Positions 18,680-26,396 of a stretch of DNA of 26,396 bases are shown one piece after another. Where the stretch lies: assembly GCA_001642005.1 (NCBI GenBank), contig LWCA01000474.1, positions 1 to 26,396 of the forward strand, in the 5' to 3' direction. The stretch is from Intoshia linei. Lineage: Eukaryota > Orthonectida > Rhopaluridae. The notes beneath the pieces are model-generated. The model saw only the letters and a program-made list of their open reading frames with translations, was not told the origin of the DNA and ran no database searches. Numbering within the stretch: position 1 is the first letter of the stretch; each line of letters opens with the position of its first letter. Both the position numbers and the translations under genes were made by a program.

Positions 18680-19894
18680 ATGTCAGAACAAGTTGATCAT
18701 AGTACAAATCCAACGTTTAGAGGAAAAATTTCAATGTTTCTTCTTACCATATCCATTTGCCTCATGCTCGTTTCAACAATAATTCCAAAATGGAGCCAAC
18801 TTAAAAATAAAAACATGAACTTGTGGATTGAATGCGAAGATAATATATGTGAAACGATAGATGATATCTGGACAACAGGTTAATATTTAAGTTATACTCT
18901 AAATTTTAGATTATAAAATTCTGTATACTTCAATAGCAATTATATCATATATATTTGCATTCGCGGCAGTGCCTTTTCTTTTGAGTCATGTAATGTATCA
19001 TAGAACAAGGATGGGTATCAAGAGGAAAATATCTTTGATTAGCGCAACAATTCTCGTTTTATTATCTGGTAATCTTTTCTAGACAATATATAACTGGTTC
19101 CAAAATGGTCTCCACTTTAAAATATTCAATAGCGGAACGAATCGTATAATTGGCATGCTATATTAGTGGTATTGGAGACAAAAATTAAATTATAAACCAG
19201 GGTCTACAAACATCGATCATACAAAAAATATAACAGTGCATAGATATTGAGTTATTCTTCTTACAATAAAATTAATCATGTATTTATATGATAAAATTTG
19301 ACTATCAGGTAAAACGCCATTACACAATACTGTAATGTAGGGATCACTAAAACGAAATTAATAGGAAAATTTTTAACCCTTTGAGGATCGCACCAGTATG
19401 TGTACCACAGTACGAAAATATACCATGTTTTCAAATTAAGTTTTGTGCAGACTGATTTGGGAAAACTACTCTAATCATTTTTCTATAAACATTAAAAAGG
19501 AGGATACATCCATGCTGAATTAAGAAGTGCATTAGTCTAATATGAATTGTCATAAAAGCAAACCTAACATTTTGACTAATTAAACGGACGGAAGAGTTTC
19601 ATTACATTAACTAAGTAATTGATGACATAAGATCTTTATGATAAAGGGTTATCGCTCTGAAAAGGTTATATAATATATGTCGATTAGCAACATATTAATC
19701 TAAATTCTTATATATCGGATCCAAATAACCATTTTTAAATAGGCGTACTTATGATAATTTCTACCTCATTTTATAAAACACGCCATGATGCTTTGGATTA
19801 CAAAAGCGGTGAAGCATTACATTTGGCAATGGCAAGTGGAATAATTGAAATTATTTCAGCAACATACGCAATTTTGGAAATTGTAACATTTTAA
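18680..19894 (+). CDS. Claudin/PMP22-like four-transmembrane protein, 3 exons, 169 aa
   Basis: Exons 18680-18878, 18910-19068 and 19743-19894, joined in phase 1 at both introns (31 bp and 674 bp). Four hydrophobic helices are clear: MFLLTISICLMLVSTII (~19-36), SIAIISYIFAFAAVPFLL (~74-91), ISLISATILVLLSG then VLMIIST across the second junction, and MASGIIEIISATYAILEI near the C-terminus. The first extracellular loop carries the family-type signature PKW...LWIECEDNIC: W38, L48-W49, C52 and C57, like the W-LW-C-C of claudins. The C-C spacing (4 residues) is shorter than the usual 8-10, and the tail lacks an obvious PDZ-binding end. It is probably a plasma-membrane protein of the claudin/EMP/PMP22/TMEM superfamily; a junction role is inference. 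It starts 138 bp after the Smaug stop and converges on the Domino gene. Confidence 0.8.
19069..19742 (+). other. Claudin-like gene intron 2 (674 bp)
   Basis: Runs from TCTG|GTAATC to AAATAG|GCGTAC. There are no open frames of note. It contains TTAACCCTTTGAGGATCGC near 19374, which resembles a piggyBac-type end, and a weak ATAAAGGGTTATC near 19640, but the pair is too poor to call an element. Confidence 0.7.
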
Positions 19895-19900
19895 AAATAT

Positions 19901-19906
19901 AATAAA
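19901..19906 (+). terminator. Likely polyadenylation signal AATAAA of the claudin-like gene
   Basis: AATAAA lies 6 bp after the claudin-like stop and 24 bp before the stop codon of the convergent Domino gene. Cleavage 10-30 bp downstream would end this transcript at or inside the Domino coding sequence. Confidence 0.6.
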
Positions 19907-19929
19907 CAATAATATACAAATTATTAAAA

Positions 19930-22900
19930 CTAATTAGGTCGAGGTTTATAGTTTTTAATGTCCGTCTTAGTATTAAGCACTCTGCGTAGAGTCAAATGTT
20001 TGTCCAAATTACAACGCGGTCGGTTAATAGGAGTTTTAACAAAATTATTGTACAGTGTGGCTCCACTTGTTTCAAACTTCAGAGGTTGGTTGAACGACTG
20101 AACAGGTGGTTGTCTTGAAATTGGAATTTGAGAAGTAGATTGAGGCGACAGTTTATCAATTTGAGTTGGTTTCAGTTTAACAGAAGAGGCAAAATTCGCA
20201 GAATTATTAATAACATATCCACTGCTACGCGATACACGTTGCATATTTGATATAATCTTGGAACCAAAATTCTGCGAATTCGCATTAATTGGAACAATTT
20301 CAGAATTCGGAGAATACGTCCTAATTTCATCTTGCTCAGTAAATACATTACTTTTTTGTTGTTTCGGAGTAGCCATTCGTATCTATTAAAATAAATATAC
20401 GTTTAAATGGTATCATACAAAAGACTGATTATGTGAATTCGTGGGTTGGCCTTTGTTTGGTAAAATTGTTATGATATTGGATGACGAATCCTTCCTCGGG
20501 TCATTATTATTAATAAATTGTTGATTTTTTAACAAATGACGAAACTGCTGCACACTAAAACGTTTTGCAATCTTCGGTCCACTCTGAATATTGCGAACAA
20601 TGTGTATTGGCCCCGGAGTAGAATTAGCTAAAATTGATCTATAGAATATAATAAACGTATTTACGTATATTCTTTTGTGGGTTTTGAGGTTTGGAAAACC
20701 TTAAATTTCTAGTAGATATTACACGAGCTAATTAAATTTAATTTTATATGGAACATAGAAAACTACCTTGCACTCTATTCTGCATATGATCGTTAGGTTT
20801 ACGTATCGTATTAATTTTAACAATATTATTCTGACGATAGCCAGTATCCGATCGGTTCATCCTTACGTTAAACTAAAAAAATTAGTACAATTTTTTTATA
20901 TATAATACCACATTGGGATTCGATAATCTACCATTATCTGAAATTGGTATATTTCGTATATTAACATTAGAGTAAGAAACTGTCGGTTTTTTAAATGGAG
21001 ATATGAAATTATCTTGAGAATTCTGAAAATGAATAGATGTATTCATTTTTTGCATTTGATATTGATCCAAAATCATTGAATTTTGCCGTTTTAACATTTT
21101 TTTTTTTGAATTTTTCAAGGTGGAAATTGTAGAACATTGTCGGTATTTTTTTTGATTATTAGAAATTGTAAATGAATTGGATATGACATTAGAATTGGGA
21201 ATAATTTGCTTGATAGTAGGTCGGTTTCCTCTCATAACATTGATATTATGGTTAACTATGTGAACAGACTTCCCTTTTACAGACATGGTTGATGCATTAT
21301 TTGATTTATTTTTAATATAGTTTTTGTGTTCTTCTAATTTCATTTTTGCCATAAATGCTTTCATGTCACCTGGTGAAATATATTCTGCAGAATCTGGCAA
21401 CATAACCGAATTGAGTTGCTTATTTCCATCCTGAGAAACAGATAAACGCTTACAACGACCAGTAGAGAACCTCACAGCATTTGTGAATCTAGCAGCGTAT
21501 AATTTGTGTAGTGTGACGAAGTTATCGCAAATATAATTAGCACCAGCCTTTTTGGGATTTAGAAAAATTTTCGCCTTATTATTCTTCTTTGTACCTGGAG
21601 GGTGGGTAGATATGTCTCCATCTTCTTCTTGTATTTTTATAATATGATCCAATCTATTTTGAATTTGACGGATAGATCTATTGTTATTGTCACATACAGA
21701 CTGAACAAAATCTTTCACGATTTGCCAATTTCCATTTTCGAAAATGTTGTAAATTCTTGAAAATACAAAGTTCAAAACCCAGTCTTCCTGAATTGTCCAT
21801 TGACACCTGTCAATTACAAATGTATTCTGTTTGTTCATTTGAATACGACCCGGCATTCCCTTATTCGTTTTATTTGACGACCTTTTATTGGAAGTCAAAA
21901 TGATGTTTTTACAAAACAATGATTTTGGACAACGATTAGTAGACAAATTTGAAACGTGGGTAATTTCTTTTCCAACATTTTGCTTTTTAGCTAAAAATAT
22001 ATGTAACAATATAATAAATATTATACTTTGTGATATTTTTTCTGGAGGCTGTCCGACATGATCTCTTATTTTGTAATTGTGATACAACATATTTTTATTA
22101 TTTACTATTTTCGGTTTTTCATCGGGAGTGGGAGGACGAAACATCTATTAAACGTTAAATTAAATAATAAATATACATACCTTAATGTAATTGTGGTGAC
22201 AAAGTATTTTCAAAAAACTCTAAAACAAAATGAATTTCATAATCTATTAAATTGAGCTGTACGCGATAGTAACATTAAAAACTGAAAAAAATAAAGGACC
22301 AACACCATTAAAAAATTTTACAAATCACCAGTACACCTGTTACGCCGATTAATACGAAGATGACGTTTTAGATAAATTGATATTCGAAATTGAAAAGAGA
22401 AACACAGTAAAAAATAATTTTTACCATTTTCGTTTGATAATTAAAGGCATTAATTACAAAATAATACTTTAAGATTATTATAATGTACGATATTAATCGA
22501 CTCATTAGAAAACATCGAAGCGACAAATAATTATTCTAGATAAAATCGTACACAAGGTGAAAAATTACACATAAACATTATTCAATTTTTTTTTCGGTGA
22601 GCCATAAAAATTATTGAAAAATACAAATGTTTATTTATATATACTTCTTACACGTAACGAAGAGATGATGATCAATTCGATAATAATATATCAATGCCAT
22701 GTAATTAGTCGACTATGTAGGTTATTGAAATTTAAGAAAATATCAAGAAAGTTTTTTTATTACCTATTTATACAGCTGTACTTTTAATATTAAGAATAAT
22801 AATTAAAAAATTTTTAAAAAAAATCAAAATTAAGTTGCGAAGCTTGAGAAGCTGAATCATCACAATTAAATGGATTTTACAATATGAATAAATAGAACAA

Positions 22901-25900
22901 AATTTATATATACATAATTATTTAAATAAACGTGTATAAGTGTGTCTCTAATCACATGTAATGTGTGTTGGGTAAAATTGAAAAGTTATATTAGAGACAC
23001 ACCTACACACATTACAAGACAAGAGGCAACTTAAACGTTTAATATAAAATATTTACAATATGTATATATAAATTAAGCATCTTAAGGAGAGGTTGATAAA
23101 TCCAAATTTTTTGTTAAATTCAGTTTGGAATTTACTTTATGGTTCGATAAATTTAAATTTGCTATCTGATATGGTTTGATGATTCTAATTTTATAACTTG
23201 AGGGTATGTTCTCAAGATTTGATCTATTAAGGCGAATAATGTTAATGGGTTTACCAATGGAATTTTTAAAATTGGCAGAGTTGGATATAATTTTTACATG
23301 GTTGCTATTAGTGTTTTTAGGCAATCTGAATACTCGAATGTTTTTAAATTGTGTTGGTATAAAGGTATTCAATACGTTTGGTTTGGGTTTGATACTAGTC
23401 TCTGAAATCTTAATTGGAGAAATGCGATTCTTTTGCAAATCGACATGTGGACGTTCCACGTGTTGCGAGTCTAGTCTAACGTTCTTAGACCTAGATCGTG
23501 TCTGAGCAACATTCTCCTTAATAAACTTCTGTGGCTGAATAGTTTTTACTTTACAGTTTTTTTTCTTCTTAATCTTATTTTTCTCAACTTTGACTACTAA
23601 AGGAGTTTCTTTAGGGGCTGAGTATTTTAGCAAAGACGCTCCACTCGCCAACATGTGAGAATATTGGGAACACTTAATTTGTTTTTTAGTAGGTTCAGGT
23701 ACAGCTTCATAAATATTTTTCATTTTGGATACCTGCATTTTATTTGTTTTCACATAAGTTAAAGGGTGTTCATTGGTAGTGTGATAAGCTGAATTTTTGG
23801 CGCGTTTAGACATTGGTTCATATAAAGTATCGTTCTAAAATAGAACTAAGATAAAATCATACAAATGTAATACCTGAACTGTTTCGTCTGGTTTTGGAAT
23901 GCTGGATTCAATGAGATCAATCGAAAACTGTTCAACGGGTGTAAACTAAATTTTAAAATAAATATTACATAAATAATGTAAAACCTTGTATTCGTCATTT
24001 TCTAAAGAATGTTCAATTATTAATTCATCTCTAAAATCATCATCAAAATCTACTTTATCAGCTTTGACTTCTGATTGTAATTTTTTGGCAGCTTCAACAT
24101 CCTCTTCGTCTTCCGCCTCAAACAAACATCGATTTATTTCGTCCTGAGAAATTTTATAAAGTTTCATTTCGTCTTTTGCAACATTTTCAAATATATCGTT
24201 AATGTTTGTCTTTTCAAAGAACTCGGTAGTAAATGATCCATTTTCTATTGCCAAGTCTCCAAGTAGTTTCTTTTGGTTAGCTTTGTTGAGAATATTCTCT
24301 TCAATTGTAAATTCAGATACAAGTCGGTAAATGTGAACATCTCTAGTTTGACCAATTCTGTGACATCGATCTTGCGCTTGAGCATCCATTGTAGGATTCC
24401 AATCAGAATCATAAAAAATTACACAATCTGCGCCAATTAAATTTATTCCCAAACCGCCACTTCTAGTCGACAATATAAAACAGAAAATTTTGTCATCGCA
24501 ATTAAATCTTTCCATCAAAGCTTGGCGTTTTTCAATTTTTGTAGAACCATCTAATCGGAAATATTTATAGTTGTGATAGCAAAGGAAAATTTCCAAGATA
24601 TCCAAAACTTTTGTCATTTGAGTAAATATTAAAACCCTGTGACTATTATTGTGCAAATCACGTAAAAGTTTATCCAAAGCTTGTAATTTACCACTGTCAT
24701 ATTGAATAAGTCTATTTTCCGGAAAAATCAAACTCTTTAACATGCACAAGGCATCAAAAGGCTGGGAAGTTTTTTTAATTTCTTTGTGCAAATTTGTCAA
24801 ATCATTCACATTTTGTTCATATTTGGAATTGTATTTAGATGGAGTGAACTTTATGTAATCACTTTTTACTTTATCATGATATATTGAGAATTTTTTAATA
24901 TTTTCATCACTTATGGACGGAACATGACAAAACGTTTTTGGTTGAATGGTAACAAATTTGATTAGATCGGATGTATATAATGCATTGGATTTATAAATTC
25001 TGTTACTGTTAGCATTTACAATTCTAAGTATTCTTTGGCGTTTATTACTAGCTCTTCGAAGTGCAATTTTTTCTAAAAATGGACTGGAAGGTGGTGGTTT
25101 GATATCGATTTTAACATTAGGCTTTAATAGATAGTTTTTTAATTCAACATCATTATTTCGTTTGTTTTTGAAAAATTTAATGGATGTTAACGTCATATCA
25201 CAATTATGTAGACTAACATCAACTTTTTTCTTAGTTAAATTAAGGAATATGGTGGGGACTTGGTATTGTAAACTTTGGTTGAAAAACGGACTTGAAACTG
25301 GTCGAGGGTCAAACAAATCTGGATGATTGCACACTTTTCGTAATTGCATCAACACGTTTGCTACATTAAGGAAACTACCAGAAACTATTTTCTGTCGCGT
25401 ATCTGATTTAGACATGAAATCGTCATATAGAAAACGTTGTCTTTTCGACATTCGACATCTTATAATGTGTTCATGTTTTTTCGGTAGTTGCTTTTCTACG
25501 TCATCTTTCAAACGTCTCAAAATAAATGGCCGAAGAACTTTATGCAGCGTCGTCAGTTGTTTTATGTTTGTATTCTTTCCAGATTCGATCAGTTCACTAA
25601 TCGGTTGATCAAACCAGTCTTTAAAGTCTAGGTGTGATTCAAACACTGAAGGCATTAAAAAGTGCATTAAACTCCATAATTCCATCAGACTGTTTTGTAA
25701 AGGTGTACCCGTTAATAACAAACGTTTTCTACTCTTGAAACCCAACAAAGTTTGCCATCTTTGAGATCTATAATTTTTTATGTGATGAGCTTCGTCCAAA
25801 ATTAAATAATGCCATTGCATTCTTCGAAATTTTGTAGCATCTTGCATAGCGATATTATACGATGTAATACACACATGAAATGCATTAGAGCGAGTCCAAC

Positions 25901-26216
25901 CTTTTCGCTTAGCAGACCGTTCTTTGTGAGAACCATAATACGTTAATATTTTTAAGGCTGGGCACCATTTTTTGAATTCAATTTCCCAATTTAACATAAC
26001 AGATGTAGGAACAATCACTAAGTGAGGCCCCCATATTGCTTTGAAACTTGCCAAATGTGCCAATAAAGCAATTGTTTGAATAGTTTTTCCAAGGCCCATC
26101 TCATCAGCTAATATACCATTTAACTTTCTATTGTGTAGCTTTAAAATCCACTCTACGCCGTCTTGTTGGTATGGTCGTAATTTATGTTTCAATAAAAATG
26201 AAACTTGTTTGATGTT
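19930..26216 (-). CDS. Domino/p400/SRCAP-type SWR1 chromatin-remodelling ATPase, 5'-partial at window edge
   Basis: Catalytic subunit of SWR1/TIP60-type complexes that exchange H2A.Z into nucleosomes (family knowledge). Exons, 5' to 3': 26216-23985, 23945-23874, 23834-23136, possibly 22219-22181, then 22144-22027, 21990-20912, 20872-20767, 20627-20419, 20382-19930. Exon 1 here holds the whole SNF2 motor: LRPYQQDGVEWI, Walker A DEMGLGKTIQ, motif II DEAHHIKN, LLLTGTPLQNSLMELWSLM, CNHPDLFDPRP, then an insert of ~190 residues as in the split INO80-class ATPases, IQYDSGKLQALDKLL, and QDRCHRIGQTRDVHIYRL. The downstream AEDEEDVEAAK and TPVEQFS motifs match SRCAP/Domino. The 22144-20912 exons carry PPTPDEK and a SANT/Myb domain (WTIQEDWVLNFVF) followed by a Domino-like extension, so Domino/p400 is the better match than SRCAP. 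The C-terminus is Q/N/S-rich, with RFSVQQFRHLLKNQQ. The HSA domain should lie beyond the right edge. The join across 23135-22145 is the least certain: a stop at 23082 would instead end an isoform without SANT. Confidence 0.92.
21991..22026 (-). other. 36 bp intron that stays in frame, within Domino exon region
   Basis: On the minus strand CACAAA|GTATAA...ATATTTTTAG|CTAAAAAG has intron-like ends and an AT-rich body, and its 36 nt contain no in-frame stop. Read through, it would add a hydrophobic stretch (IIFIILLHIFL) to a nuclear protein just before the SANT region. Removing it joins ISQ-T-KKQNV cleanly in phase 1. Its size matches other introns of this gene (36 and 39 bp). Confidence 0.75.
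22181..22219 (-). other. Possible 39 nt Domino exon
   Basis: On the minus strand, GTTTTAG|AGTTTTTTG opens a 13-codon segment ending ATTAAG|GTATGT, a good donor. It is in phase 0 on both sides and followed by a 36 bp intron to the exon starting ATGTTTCGT. It fits the frame with or without inclusion, so it may be alternative or spurious. Confidence 0.4.
22220..23081 (-). other. Domino intronic region between the linker exon and the SANT exons
   Basis: No coding sequence is convincing on either strand. It contains the competing perfect stems at 22940-23015 and several short AT hairpins. If the donor at 23135 (CATAAA|GTAAAT) is used, the intron extends to 23135; if not, this is the 3' UTR of a short isoform ending at the stop at 23082. 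Confidence 0.6.
22940..23015. ncRNA. Two perfect, interleaved stems (A-B-A'-B'), candidate structured RNA element
   Basis: A is GTGTGTCTCTAAT (22940-22952), pairing perfectly over 13 bp with 22990-23002. B is GTAATGTGTGT (22958-22968), pairing perfectly over 11 bp with 23005-23015. The order A, B, A', B' is interleaved, so a simple inverted duplication cannot explain it. Only 2 nt separate A' from B', too few to bridge a 13 bp stem, so both stems can hardly form at once and would compete. Whether it is transcribed as part of Domino pre-mRNA (minus) or otherwise is unknown. Function is not established. Confidence 0.45.
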
Positions 26217-26396
26217 CTAAATTTCAAATATATATCGTTATATAAATAAACAAATAAAATTAGGTAAAATATCAAAATTATTATATTATTAAGGATATTA
26301 ACAATTTGGTTTATATACTATTTCTTAGCATCGATATAAAACATACATCAATGACTCTGAAATAGACACAAAATAAAATAATGAAATTGTGAAAAA
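26217..26396 (-). other. Domino intron and window edge upstream of the SNF2 exon
   Basis: The SNF2 exon is preceded by GAAATTTAG (acceptor at 26218-26217). Upstream on the minus strand a donor-like GAT|GTATGT occurs at 26347-26346, giving a ~129 bp intron. The sequence beyond it is either a 10 nt micro-exon after TATTTCAG (26356-26347) or an open run to the edge. Neither choice can be settled without sequence beyond the window. Confidence 0.4.

Noticed and set aside
19374-19655. piggyBac-like element starting TTAACCCTTTGAGG
   Set aside because: The only candidate other end (ATAAAGGGTTATC) matches for about 8 bases and lacks a proper TTAA, so no pair of ends is supported.
23206-23505. 99-codon forward open frame
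   Set aside because: It is antisense to the lysine-rich Domino linker exon, which joins in frame to the rest of Domino. Its hydrophobic look is the complement of K/N codons.
25327-25608. 93-codon forward open frame with several cysteines
   Set aside because: It is antisense to the strongly conserved SNF2 motor of Domino.

Overview
The window is very AT-rich animal nuclear DNA (roughly three quarters A+T by eye). Four protein-coding genes can be rebuilt exon by exon. They are glycogen phosphorylase (1652-12029, +), a Smaug/SAMD4 RNA-binding translational repressor (13309-18541, +), a small claudin/PMP22-like four-helix membrane protein (18680-19894, +), and the C-terminal two thirds or so of a Domino/p400/SRCAP-type SWR1 ATPase (19930-26216, -; its 5' part lies beyond the right edge). 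Smaug, a claudin-like protein and a Domino ATPase carrying a SANT domain together point to Metazoa. Many introns are extremely short (31-53 bp, GT...TTTAG or TTAG), genes are tightly packed, and base composition is skewed. That suggests a reduced, compact genome, for example a simplified parasitic animal such as an orthonectid or dicyemid. The lineage is inference only.

Layout. Positions 1-1651 are upstream of phosphorylase and begin with one arm of a ~150 bp inverted repeat whose partner lies inside phosphorylase intron 2 (3880-4027). Phosphorylase has 20 exons and encodes 869 aa. Its long introns (2, 4 and 12) are filled with non-autonomous hAT elements, each with terminal inverted repeats and an 8 bp target duplication (2896-3321, 6806-7442, 10307-10535), a 29 bp minisatellite, a GTCAGTA-rich foldback region and a ~119 bp tandem duplication. 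An intergenic stretch (12030-13308) precedes the 12-exon Smaug gene, whose long introns carry a higher-order version of the same minisatellite and a separate ACGCCAAATT repeat. The claudin-like gene begins 138 bp after the Smaug stop. Its stop codon lies only 35 bp from the stop of the convergent Domino gene, so their 3' UTRs almost certainly overlap.

Functionally the genes are unrelated housekeeping and developmental genes: glycogen breakdown, mRNA silencing, membrane or junction structure, and chromatin remodelling. No operon of common purpose is evident. The close Smaug-claudin spacing, with a splice-acceptor-like site upstream of the claudin ATG, leaves co-transcription with trans-splicing open. 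The most unusual non-coding signals are the micro-intron/TE-intron size split, the GTCAGTA foldback cluster, the dispersed palindromic-core minisatellite, and a pair of perfect, overlapping and mutually exclusive stems (22940-23015) in a Domino intron.
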